In this document: positions 1 to 8,287 of the stretch, piece by piece
Layout of the letters: the number at the start of each line of letters is the position of its first letter
Position numbering within the stretch: position 1 is the first letter of the stretch
NCBI RefSeq assembly: GCF_015687175.1
Contig: NZ_JADPQG010000004.1
Coordinates: 62,001-126,000 of the forward strand
Length of the DNA stretch: 64,000 nucleotides
DNA from: Reinekea sp. G2M2-21
GTDB lineage: Bacteria > Pseudomonadota > Gammaproteobacteria > Pseudomonadales > Natronospirillaceae
Reading direction: 5' to 3'
Notes under the pieces: generated by a model
What the model was told of the DNA's origin: nothing
Seen by the model: the letters and a program-made list of their open reading frames with translations, nothing else
The model's database searches: none
Position numbers and translations under genes: made by a program

Positions 1-894
1 GCTGTTTTGTTTGCAATGGCGGTGGCATTTCTTCTTCTGGCCTGGTTGTTTATACCGCCGTCACCCGCGTTGACGGAGTTCAAGGTCGGCACGGTTTCCA
101 ATAAGGGTTGGACCTCTGTGCTGAATCATCCGGTTGATTTAAATGTACAGGTCTTGCGTGTTGGTGCTATCCAGATGGATCGAAATTCACTGCTGCAGCA
201 AGGTCCGCAAGATTGGTCAGAGCGGTACGCTGCGCTCGCCGTAAAAGCCTATGTGTTTGAACACCCGAACTATGGTCTGTTCGCCATTGATGCGGGGTTT
301 CACCGTTCGTTCGCGGACCAAAATGAAGGGAATTATAACGGGTTGATGCGTGTCATGGTTAAACTGTCGAACATTGAGAATTCTTTGACCACACCAGCGT
401 TGGATGCACTGATCCCGGTGAATACGTTGAAAGGTATGTTCCTTACGCATCTGCATCCGGACCATACTTCCGGGATCGAATCGTTTCCGGCGGACATGCC
501 GGTGATTGCCGACGTCCGAGAATACGATTGGCTCGGGAAACTGATCAATACGGATTTACTGGAAAAGCATCGACATTGGCAATACTTGTCGTTTGAACAT
601 GCCGCGTCCATCGCGCCCTTTAACGAGGTGTTGGATGTGTTCGGCGATGGCTCGGTTTGGGCATTGTCGACTAGGGGACATTCCGCTGGTCACGTGTCCT
701 ATTTGCTGAATGACACAAAAGGCGCTGTGTTGGTTACAGGAGATGCTAGCCATTTTGGGTTCGGTTTTCATCAGCGTTTGGCACCCGCCGCGCCGGGTGA
801 AACAAACAAGCAGTTTGCGCGGCAAAGCTTGAATGCGTTGGTGTCATTTGCTGAGCAATTTCCACAGGTACGGGTTGAGTTGGGGCACGAATAG
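1..894 (+). CDS. Metallo-beta-lactamase-fold hydrolase, membrane anchored (5' end uncertain)
   Basis: A zinc-dependent hydrolase of the metallo-beta-lactamase superfamily. The HxHxDH metal motif (HLHPDH) is encoded at about 448-465. A later GHSAGH motif (about 676-693) and a TGDASH motif (about 739-756) would supply the remaining metal ligands. The N-terminus is a single hydrophobic helix ending near PPSP, so the protein is probably anchored in the inner membrane with a periplasmic domain. The frame is open to the window edge: an internal TTG lies at 7 and an ATG at 16, so the true start may lie outside. The substrate cannot be inferred; lactonases, glyoxalase-II-like and quorum-quenching enzymes share this fold. 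It converges on the chitinase gene. Confidence 0.8.
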   Translation, partial: AVLFAMAVAFLLLAWLFIPPSPALTEFKVGTVSNKGWTSVLNHPVDLNVQVLRVGAIQMDRNSLLQQGPQDWSERYAALAVKAYVFEHPNYGLFAIDAGFHRSFADQNEGNYNGLMRVMVKLSNIENSLTTPALDALIPVNTLKGMFLTHLHPDHTSGIESFPADMPVIADVREYDWLGKLINTDLLEKHRHWQYLSFEHAASIAPFNEVLDVFGDGSVWALSTRGHSAGHVSYLLNDTKGAVLVTGDASHFGFGFHQRLAPAAPGETNKQFARQSLNALVSFAEQFPQVRVELGHE

Positions 895-901
895 TCAGGC
901 C

Positions 902-928
902 AAAAAAAGACCCGCCGAGAGGCGGGTC
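902..928 (-). terminator. Rho-independent terminator of the 955-4068 chitinase gene
   Basis: Perfect 8-bp stem (GACCCGCC / GGCGGGTC, 909-916 and 921-928) with a 4-nt loop. On the minus strand it is followed by seven Ts (902-908). It lies 27 nt past the chitinase stop codon. Confidence 0.85.
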
Positions 929-954
929 AACTCGTGTGAGGCTGCCTTAGCTGG

Positions 955-3900
955 TTACAGGTTGCATTCCAGCGCCCAAGAGCTGTCGCTGCCGGGTTCG
1001 GTTTGTGTGTACCAAAGCGCGTTCCAGATTGCGTTGTTGTGTACCATTTGGTCGCCGGCATTGGCATGGTCCGGGTTACCAGCCCAGTCGGTTTGTGGCC
1101 AGTTCGGGTATACCGCAACGCCGGTGGCGTCGCAGCTGCCGTCGCCACCGCCATTGTTGCCGCCGTTATCGCCACCGTTGTTACCGCCCGTGCTTAGATC
1201 GGCAATCGGCAAGCTTGGGTATTCCTGAGCAGTACCATACCGGTTGCTACCTACGATAACTTCCACACCCGTTGGGCGCGGAACCGGCAGGTAATAGTTC
1301 ATGGTAACGTCTACTTCGGCACCGGCCGCCAATGTTTGCCAAGCAGGCAACGTCAGGCTGACACGATGGAAAGTGTTTTGCAGACCACCAACGTTGTTGC
1401 CGGCAGGGTTACTGCCATCACTGATGACTTTTAGGTTCATACCTGACTGATCATTAATGACACTCGATGTTGCCGTTGGCATGTTGAATTCAATGGTCAC
1501 GCCACCGGGAATGTCTTGTGTGCCATTGTTTTTAATGCGCAGGGTTGGGTTTAGTGGGTAGTTGTTATCGCCGACCTTGTAGTTCAAAAAGTCGTAAGCG
1601 AGGTCAACCACTTCGGTGGGCGCAGTGATGTTATCAGCGGTGACATTGCCATAGGGTGATGCGTTGCCGAACGCGTTGTACGCAATACTGGTAAGAGTAT
1701 CACCGATGAAGTATTCACCCGCGCCGTTGTTGCGTTCTGGGTACCAGGCGTAGTCGCCCGCCAATTCCCAAAACATAATGCCGCCCACGCCTTGGTCAAT
1801 CACGTACTGAACTTTTGCCGTCATTGACTGTTCGTCTTCGGTGGAAATGAATACGCCGTTCTGTGCGTTCCAGAGCCAAGGCGCTTCCGCGACGCTGTCG
1901 TAATGGCGGTTGTAGGTGCCACTGAGCGTGGTGTTTGCATCGAAACCATAGGCAGGCAGGTAAGAACCGGCGATGCCGTTTTCCAGATTTTTCGCATGCC
2001 ACATTGGGTTGGAGCCTGCGCCCAGTTCAACGCCGTTCTTGTCTTTGTCGTGCCATAGGTTGTTAATGCCGAGTGCACCGTAACCGCAAGGTGAGGATAC
2101 ACCGGTGCCCGTTGGGCAATCGGATTGCGACGGTAACGCAGCTTTACCCCAAAGACCATTGGTGCCACCGGTGACATTTTCCCAACCGCGAGTGTAGTAT
2201 GGCACGCCAATGTTCAAACGACCGGCGGGCAATGCACCCCGGAAGTAATGGACGGCCCAGTCTGTATTCAGGTAACCGATTTTCCCGTATTGCGCAGTCC
2301 CGTAAACGTTCCCTTCTTCCAGTTCCAGGTCAGCGCCGGTGTCGTACAGAGCCGCATTGTGGCCAACGTAATCGTTCCAGGCGCCGTGCAGGTCGTAAGA
2401 CATGATATTGACGTAATCCAAGTACGGCGTGACATCAAAATCTTCCATGCCGCGCAGCAGGTAAGCGGATGAAGGCGACGCGATGGTGAGCATGTAGTGT
2501 GTGCCATCGGCAGCCGACGCTTTGTCCAATTCTTCGCGCAGAGTTTTCATCAGGACCTGATACGAAGCCCAGAGCTTGCCGCGTTGGGCATCTGAAATCC
2601 AGTAGTCGTCTGGATTACCAGCACCGGTCATGGAGCTTGGGTATTCGTAATCGATATCGACACCGTCGAAGCCATAGGTACGGATAAATGCCACCGCCGA
2701 CTGAGCAAAAGTTTGGATACCTGCGGTGTTCACTGACCCATCAGCGTTGGTGGTCATGCTGTAGAAACCACCGCTATTAACACGTGCGCCGGTATCATCG
2801 AAGAAACCACCTGTTTCAGCCCAGCCGCCAACAGAGATCAACGTTTTCACGTGTGGGTATTGCTTCTTAAATTTGTTCAGCAAATTGAAATGACCGTTGT
2901 AATTATACGCAGGATCCATTTCGGCACCGACCACGCCTGGCCAGGTTAAGCCGGTGGCTGCGTTCTTCGGATCGTTAACGTCGCCGACCGAAATACGATT
3001 TTGATCATCAATGTGCGCGAACGCGTAATTAATGTGCGTCAGTTTTTGCCAGGGAATATCGCTGGCCAGGTAGCTCGGTTGACCGTTGACACCGGTACGC
3101 CAGCTGGTGAAGTAACCGATGATGCGACGGTTATGGTTAGCGCCTAAACGCTCGCGTCCGTTCTCGTCATACACCGAGCAATAAGGCACATCGATACCGG
3201 TTGTTTGATACAAACCTTCCGGTTGGCAGCTGGCCGTTGGTGGCGGCGGCATGTCGTTTCCGACGGTGGCTGCAACTACACTCGCGGTTGAAACTGCACC
3301 CTCATTGTCGGTCGCGATTGCCGACAACTGGAACGAGCCAGCGGTGTTCGCGAGCCAATCGGTACTGAACGGCGCGGTTGTATCAACGGCTAAAGAAACA
3401 CCATCTACAAAGAATTCGACGTGAGCAACGCTGCCGTCTGCGTCAGACGCGGATGCCGCAATAGCGACCGAATCGCCCACGGCAATTTGCGCGTTGGACG
3501 ATGGCGAAGTTAAGCTGACTTGCGGGATTTCATTGCCCGGAGTCACGGTGGTCCCGGTCACGGACACCGACGCTTCAGCGTACAGATTATCGTTGTCTTT
3601 CGCGCGAGCAGTAATGGTGTGAGTGCCGGCGGTGAGCGTCCAGACGGTCGCGTAAGGCGCATTGGTCAACGTCGCGACGCTGTTGCCATCGACTTGAAAA
3701 ACTACTTCCACGACGCTGCCGTCGCTGTCACTTGCGTTCGCAGACAAAGTCAGTTGCGTGCCTTCGTCATAGCTTCCGGCAACTGGATCGACCAAGCTGA
3801 CTGACGGTGGTGTTAACGGTGGCTCGATGATGATGCCGTCGCAGTCACCCAAAGAAGACCACTCTTGATAGTCGCCACTGCGCAGTACAGGGTCGTTGCC

Positions 3901-4068
3901 ACGAGTCCAGTAGTTCGCCTGATAGGCGACGTCCTGATGCTGTATTTTAGCGCCACCGCTGTAAGCGATACTGGCGTTCCAGGCATTCAGTCCATCACAG
4001 TTATAAGCATACGCACCCGTGGTCAGGCTCATCCCGGCCAGGGCACTGATCAAAATTTTCTTATTCAT
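955..4068 (-). CDS. Secreted multidomain GH18 chitinase with two chitin-binding modules
   Basis: Extracellular endo/exo-chitinase of 1037 residues. Order of parts: Sec signal peptide (1-21, ending AYA); CBM5/12-type chitin-binding module (about 22-75, aromatic rich); two Ig-like (Big-type) domains (about 86-172 and 182-272); GH18 TIM barrel (about 310-800) with SVGGW at 412-416 and the catalytic DxxDxDxE motif FDGVDIDYE at 467-475, so Glu475 is the acid; a chitinase C-terminal beta domain (about 815-960); a Gly/Asn-rich linker; and a second CBM5/12 module (about 985-1037). The start is backed by GGAG 8 nt upstream. The neighbouring gene is another chitinase on the same strand, so the two probably act together on crystalline chitin. 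The carbohydrate-binding modules at both ends make it larger than the usual 820-850-residue marine chitinases. Confidence 0.95.
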   Translation of the reverse strand: MNKKILISALAGMSLTTGAYAYNCDGLNAWNASIAYSGGAKIQHQDVAYQANYWTRGNDPVLRSGDYQEWSSLGDCDGIIIEPPLTPPSVSLVDPVAGSYDEGTQLTLSANASDSDGSVVEVVFQVDGNSVATLTNAPYATVWTLTAGTHTITARAKDNDNLYAEASVSVTGTTVTPGNEIPQVSLTSPSSNAQIAVGDSVAIAASASDADGSVAHVEFFVDGVSLAVDTTAPFSTDWLANTAGSFQLSAIATDNEGAVSTASVVAATVGNDMPPPPTASCQPEGLYQTTGIDVPYCSVYDENGRERLGANHNRRIIGYFTSWRTGVNGQPSYLASDIPWQKLTHINYAFAHIDDQNRISVGDVNDPKNAATGLTWPGVVGAEMDPAYNYNGHFNLLNKFKKQYPHVKTLISVGGWAETGGFFDDTGARVNSGGFYSMTTNADGSVNTAGIQTFAQSAVAFIRTYGFDGVDIDYEYPSSMTGAGNPDDYWISDAQRGKLWASYQVLMKTLREELDKASAADGTHYMLTIASPSSAYLLRGMEDFDVTPYLDYVNIMSYDLHGAWNDYVGHNAALYDTGADLELEEGNVYGTAQYGKIGYLNTDWAVHYFRGALPAGRLNIGVPYYTRGWENVTGGTNGLWGKAALPSQSDCPTGTGVSSPCGYGALGINNLWHDKDKNGVELGAGSNPMWHAKNLENGIAGSYLPAYGFDANTTLSGTYNRHYDSVAEAPWLWNAQNGVFISTEDEQSMTAKVQYVIDQGVGGIMFWELAGDYAWYPERNNGAGEYFIGDTLTSIAYNAFGNASPYGNVTADNITAPTEVVDLAYDFLNYKVGDNNYPLNPTLRIKNNGTQDIPGGVTIEFNMPTATSSVINDQSGMNLKVISDGSNPAGNNVGGLQNTFHRVSLTLPAWQTLAAGAEVDVTMNYYLPVPRPTGVEVIVGSNRYGTAQEYPSLPIADLSTGGNNGGDNGGNNGGGDGSCDATGVAVYPNWPQTDWAGNPDHANAGDQMVHNNAIWNALWYTQTEPGSDSSWALECNL

Positions 4069-4079
4069 AGTTCACTCCG

Positions 4080-4105
4080 AAAACCCGCGCCGAAGCGCGG
4101 GTTTT
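4080..4105 (-). terminator. Hairpin terminator or attenuator between the two chitinase genes
   Basis: Stem ACCCGCGC / GCGCGGGT with CGAA loop, flanked by A-run and T-run so it can end transcription on either strand. It sits in the 52-nt gap between the upstream chitinase stop (4121) and the downstream chitinase start (4068). It would partly separate the two genes or attenuate read-through. Confidence 0.8.
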
Positions 4106-4120
4106 TATTAGCGGTTGCGT

Positions 4121-6247
4121 TTAAGGTTGGCTGTGACCAAGCCCCTGATGCATAGCGTTCAGGATGGAGCCGTTGTCGGCATCAATTTCCCAGGCAAATA
4201 TTCCGCCCAGATTATTCTGCACAACGTATTCACCTTTGGCCTGAACCGAACGAGGTGTGTCGAATGTGATAAGGGCTCCGTTTGTGTAATCCCACAGGTA
4301 GGACGCTTTGGCAATGTCATCCCATTTCAGCTGGAAGCCGTTGATACCATTGCCGCTTTCGCCACCCTGATATTTGGAGACGATGACTTTGTAGTCTTCA
4401 ATCCCTTTCTCCCAGCTGCCGGTAATGCCTTCACCACCTGTGCCCGTGAACGGATAGTCCGGTTGACCACCGGTGACGCCTTTCCAGCCACGACCGTACA
4501 TGGCTGCGCCGAGAGAGATTTTTTGTGGTGGTACATTGCGCGACAACAGATGTTGTACGGCATCGTGTGCGCTGTAGCCCGCGATAGCTGCATCTGGCGC
4601 CGCGTACAAACCAGTTTGATGTCCCAGGGTGCCGTTCCAGGCGCCGTAGTAGTCATAGGTCATCAGATTGATGTAATCCATGTATTGCGCAGCATTTTCC
4701 CAATCGATTTTGGACAGCTTTTCAACACCGCCACTCATGGCAGCCGTCAGTTGATACGTGCGACCAGTTTCTAATGCCAGTGCATCCAACGCTTCACGCA
4801 GTTCTTTCATCAGAATGGCAAAACCAACGCCATCTTCCGGTGTGCCGAGTGTGGTGTTTGCACCGCCGCCGCCTGGGAATTCCCAATCGATGTCGATACC
4901 GTCAAAGAAGTCGTACTCTTTGATGAACGCGATGATGGAGTTGATAAATACCGCGCGTGCCGCTGGGTTTACGCCAATGTCGTAAAGCGGGTCTGAGAGC
5001 GTCCAGCCACCTACGGAAGGCAGAATCACCAAGTCAGGTTGTGCTTTGCTCAGTCGGTACAGCTGACCGAAAACGCCACGCACTTCCTGGTCCCAAACAT
5101 CGCCTGGGTAATTTTTTTCTAGCGCGGCGAACTTGTCATGCACAACAACTTCGTAATCCTGTTTGCCGGAACATTGGCTGACTAATGCAGAATAACCTTG
5201 CGCGTTTGCTTCCTGTAACGAGCTGTTCGGCCCACAGACAGGAATAAAGCCATAGTAGATGTGCGTCAGGTTGGTGGATGGGATGTCGGCCACATGGTAG
5301 TTGCGGCCATAAATACCCCATTCCACGAAATAGGCGCCCACTTGTTTGTTTGTGGTATTGGTAAATGCAACGTTGTTCTGCTTCAGTGGTTGAGGCCAAC
5401 CGGTGGTGTCCCAGTCATCACTGCCGGTCGGTCCACCCGTTACCTTAACGGTGGTGGCAGCGGAATCGGTACACAACTCAGCAGTGGCATTGCTGTCACA
5501 CAAACTGACGATGTACTGATTGTCGCCATTGGCGGTAACCGTCACAGGAACAGAACCACTTTGCGCATTTGGGCTGTTTGCCGAAATGCTCGCACTATGG
5601 ATTTGCGTGCCGTTTTCGTACAAGTACCACTTATTGCCGTTTGCACCGCTCCACATATTCCACGTCAGTGTGAAAGTGGCCGAACCACTGGCAATGTTCT
5701 GCTCGCCAATCCAAGCGATAGCAGGCGTTGCCGGTTTCACTAAATCTGTCGGCTCGGTTGGATCCGTAGGATCGGTTGGGTCTGTTGGGTCTGTTGGGTC
5801 TGTTGGGTCTGTTGGGTCTGTTGGGTCTGTTGGGTCTGTTGGGTCTGTTGGGTCTGTTGGGTCTGTTGGGTCTGTAGGATCTGTAGGATCTGTCGTTCCG
5901 TTAGCCACGGTAATGGTGACAGGGTTACTGACCGCACAACCGTCTGCGTTGCAAAGTTCTACAATCAGCTCATGAGACCCGGCACTGTAACCGGTAGTGC
6001 AAGAGCCCGTTTGAGCATTCTGACCGCTAATCGTCAGGGAGCCTTCACAGATAGGTGCGTTATTGTCTTTTAAGCGCCATTGATTACCGTTTTCACCCCA
6101 CCACATATTCCAGGTGACGGAAATGTTGTCGCCGTTATCGTAGTTGCCGGGCATCCAGGCAATGCCTGGCTTTGCAGGCACCGCAGCTAATGCACTGGTG
6201 CTAATGGCGCAAAACAGGCCGGATAGGAGTAGTCGTTTTTTATTCAT
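4121..6247 (-). CDS. chiA: Secreted GH18 chitinase, ChiA type, with duplicated N-terminal domain
   Basis: Extracellular chitinase of 708 residues from the ATG at 6247. That start has AAGGAT 7 nt upstream and opens directly on the signal peptide MNKKRLLLSGLFCAI...ALA; the longer frame to 6289 is unlikely. Two domains resemble the Serratia ChiA N-terminal beta domain (sharing patterns such as WNMW and LCNADGC), at about 23-115 and 165-265. They are joined by a low-complexity Thr-Asp-Pro linker of about 15 repeats. The GH18 barrel follows, with the motif FDGIDIDWE at 448-456 and Glu456 as acid/base. The DIDWEFPGG form is typical of ChiA-type processive chitinases. No C-terminal CBM is seen. It is the first gene of the chitinase pair. 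Confidence 0.93.
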   Translation of the reverse strand: MNKKRLLLSGLFCAISTSALAAVPAKPGIAWMPGNYDNGDNISVTWNMWWGENGNQWRLKDNNAPICEGSLTISGQNAQTGSCTTGYSAGSHELIVELCNADGCAVSNPVTITVANGTTDPTDPTDPTDPTDPTDPTDPTDPTDPTDPTDPTDPTDPTDPTDPTEPTDLVKPATPAIAWIGEQNIASGSATFTLTWNMWSGANGNKWYLYENGTQIHSASISANSPNAQSGSVPVTVTANGDNQYIVSLCDSNATAELCTDSAATTVKVTGGPTGSDDWDTTGWPQPLKQNNVAFTNTTNKQVGAYFVEWGIYGRNYHVADIPSTNLTHIYYGFIPVCGPNSSLQEANAQGYSALVSQCSGKQDYEVVVHDKFAALEKNYPGDVWDQEVRGVFGQLYRLSKAQPDLVILPSVGGWTLSDPLYDIGVNPAARAVFINSIIAFIKEYDFFDGIDIDWEFPGGGGANTTLGTPEDGVGFAILMKELREALDALALETGRTYQLTAAMSGGVEKLSKIDWENAAQYMDYINLMTYDYYGAWNGTLGHQTGLYAAPDAAIAGYSAHDAVQHLLSRNVPPQKISLGAAMYGRGWKGVTGGQPDYPFTGTGGEGITGSWEKGIEDYKVIVSKYQGGESGNGINGFQLKWDDIAKASYLWDYTNGALITFDTPRSVQAKGEYVVQNNLGGIFAWEIDADNGSILNAMHQGLGHSQP
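5755..5895. repeat. 9-bp tandem repeat encoding a (Thr-Asp-Pro)n linker
   Basis: About 15 copies of a 9-bp unit (GGGTCTGTT on the plus strand), around 11 of them perfect (about 5778-5877) and the flanking ones degenerate. Each unit encodes Thr-Asp-Pro in the chitinase linker. Because the unit is 9 bp, copy-number slippage changes linker length but never the frame. Confidence 0.95.
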
Positions 6248-6790
6248 GGTACATCCTTCGTCGTCTTTGTTATTTTTGTTTGATACCAATTTAATACCAT
6301 TAAATTGGGTGGACGTAATTTACACAGTTGAGACCCTGGTTTGAAAGTTAGAACCATTTCATTTTTTAGAAGATTGTCACAGTTTTCGGAATGTTGTTAG
6401 AAAACAGCAAATGAGATATGTTCTTAACTTATTGTTTTTATTGATTATTAAAGATTTGTTACGTATTGAGAATTTTTGGGAATAACAATGATGAATTTAA
6501 GTTGTATTTGGTGGTCCAATTCAAATTGGTCTTAATTTGGTTTGTCTTTTTGGTGAGGTGGCATAACGAGAAAGCATTTCGAATGCGTTTGATCAAAGGT
6601 TATTGAAAGGTATTAATCGGTGATGTTGATTGCGATGAGTACGTGATTTCACCGTTTGGCGAGCATGAGCAAGCGCCCCAATGGAGTTGCTGGATGTCAT
6701 TTGTTCAGTGATACTTTTGCGGTTTTAAGTGCAGCCTCACCGCCCAAGCAGAAGTCGGCGGGCGTGACTTGCGTAATTGGATAAAGGTTT
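6248..6790. promoter_or_regulatory. AT-rich chitinase control region with inverted repeats
   Basis: A 543-bp gene-free stretch, very AT-rich. It holds a perfect 9-bp inverted repeat CCAATTTAA-N5-TTAAATTGG at 6286-6308, 38 bp upstream of the chitinase ATG. A shorter CCAATT-N2-AATTGG lies at 6516-6529. These are likely regulator sites for the chitinase operon, but the regulator is not known. No convincing ORF is present. Confidence 0.5.
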
Positions 6791-7825
6791 ATGAGTTCTA
6801 ATGCAAAATTAACGGCGATTCCCACGCACATAGTGACGGGTTTTTTGGGTGTCGGGAAAACCACGGCGATATTAAATCTGTTGCAGTTTAAACCCGACAA
6901 TGAGCGTTGGGCCATTTTAGTGAATGAGTTTGGTGATGTAGGTATTGATGGTGCCTTGCTGAAAAGCCAGCAAATGGGTGGTGATTCTGTTTATATTCGT
7001 GAAGTCCCCGGTGGCTGCATGTGTTGCGCCGCCGGTGTACCGATGCAAGTCGCTTTAAATCAACTGTTAAAACATGCTAAGCCGGATCGCTTGATCATTG
7101 AGCCGACCGGGCTGGGTCATCCGAAGCAAGTTTTAAAAGCATTGCAAGCAGAGCATTACCAACACGTACTGGCCATTGAAAAGGTGGTTACCTTGGTTGA
7201 TGCCCGCAAACTCAACCAAGAAAAATACACGCAACACCCAGTATTTAATGATCAGTTAGCCATTGCCGATTGTATTGTTGGTACCAAGTCGGAACTGTAT
7301 GAAGAAGGTGATGCGCATCGGCTGATTGCCTATGTGCAACAAAAAAAGATGACCACCGAGCCAGTAATGTTTATTGAACGTGGCCAATTGGCTTTGGCTG
7401 ACATAATTGGCGCGACAAAGCATTCAGCACAGGCATCACCTACTGTACCCGCGCATCAACCGGTTTTTCGTTCCATAGCATTGCAACAACTGCCGAACAT
7501 ATCAGTCATTAATACTCAACTTGGCGCTGAAACCAACGATGGTTACACCAGTATCGGTTGGCAGTTTCCGTCGACGTTTGTGTTTAACCGCCAGCGCGTA
7601 TTGCAATGGTTGCAAAGTTTAATGACAGAACAACGCATTCAACGGTTGAAGGCTGTATTGACGACGACCGAAGGGTGCTTTGCTTACAATGTCGTTGAAA
7701 ATGAAATGACGGAAACCAAGGTAGGCTCCAGTGCTGAAAGCCGACTTGAAATAATCGCCGAAGTAATCGATGAGCACTGGCTCCCAGAGCTTCAAGCGTG
7801 TGGCGAGCAAACACAGCAGCAATAG
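6791..7825 (+). CDS. CobW/COG0523-family GTPase (metal chaperone-like)
   Basis: A 344-residue G3E P-loop GTPase. Walker A GxxGxGKTT lies near residues 15-24 and the signature metal motif GGCMCC (CxCC) at 74-79. There is an NEFG switch region and a C-terminal CobW_C domain. Members deliver zinc or cobalt to target enzymes or act in metal homeostasis. No Zur box or metal enzyme gene is adjacent, so the client is unknown. The start ATG is preceded by AAAGG at short spacing. The last residues (IAEVIDEHWL) recur as a fragment at about 13928-13990 behind hemN, a sign of a second, lost copy. Confidence 0.88.
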   Translation: MSSNAKLTAIPTHIVTGFLGVGKTTAILNLLQFKPDNERWAILVNEFGDVGIDGALLKSQQMGGDSVYIREVPGGCMCCAAGVPMQVALNQLLKHAKPDRLIIEPTGLGHPKQVLKALQAEHYQHVLAIEKVVTLVDARKLNQEKYTQHPVFNDQLAIADCIVGTKSELYEEGDAHRLIAYVQQKKMTTEPVMFIERGQLALADIIGATKHSAQASPTVPAHQPVFRSIALQQLPNISVINTQLGAETNDGYTSIGWQFPSTFVFNRQRVLQWLQSLMTEQRIQRLKAVLTTTEGCFAYNVVENEMTETKVGSSAESRLEIIAEVIDEHWLPELQACGEQTQQQ

Positions 7826-8287
7826 CGGGTAGGGTTGCAGCTACTGCGTTTACTAAATTATGCGGGGGTTTAAGTATTGGGAGGAGCGTTCTAATTCAGC
7901 GCCTCCGTCGGATCTTCCCATTAACTCTGAAACTATACGAACTTCCGACTCAGGACACTAGGGTTCACGCATTACAGGTCAAAGCATTCAGTCGAATTAC
8001 ATCAAGAATGCGGCTGTTCGACCGAGCACAATATCTGGATGAGCAACAGCGCTGATGGGAAAGGGAGAGCAAGAAGGTCTCCCCTCTTGGAAAGAAAAAA
8101 CCTCTGAGAAATTCGTTCTTCAAGAAACAAAACCAATCGTCGGACCAGATTAGCCCGTAACGAAGTGTTGAACCAAGTCGCGTTGGCTTTCGAAAATTAT
8201 ATTTAATGGTTACATAAGCCTTAAGTAAGTGCTATTCGGTAAGACCCGCCGCCACTTGGAGACGGGCCAGGGACAGGGTGAGTTCTG
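7826..8287. other. Gene-free stretch with a MITE end fragment
   Basis: 462 bp without a convincing gene. It contains a 48-bp right-end fragment of the repeat family described at 55080-55347 (7914-7961). A frame runs on from the repeat to about 8055, but it has no start signal or recognisable product and is not called as a gene. Confidence 0.55.
7914..7961 (+). repeat. Right-end fragment of the MITE family
   Basis: 48 bp matching the right end of the full element (55300-55347) except for two bases in the middle. It includes the terminal inverted repeat ending GACTCAGGACACTAG. The left half is missing or too decayed to see. Confidence 0.85.

Noticed and set aside
5520-5975. Long plus-strand frame rich in Gly-Ser-Val across the chitinase linker
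   Set aside because: It is the antisense reading of the Thr-Asp-Pro repeat; no RBS, and the opposite strand is clearly coding.
7798-8055. 85-codon plus-strand frame after cobW
   Set aside because: Runs through the MITE end fragment, has no RBS and no recognisable product.
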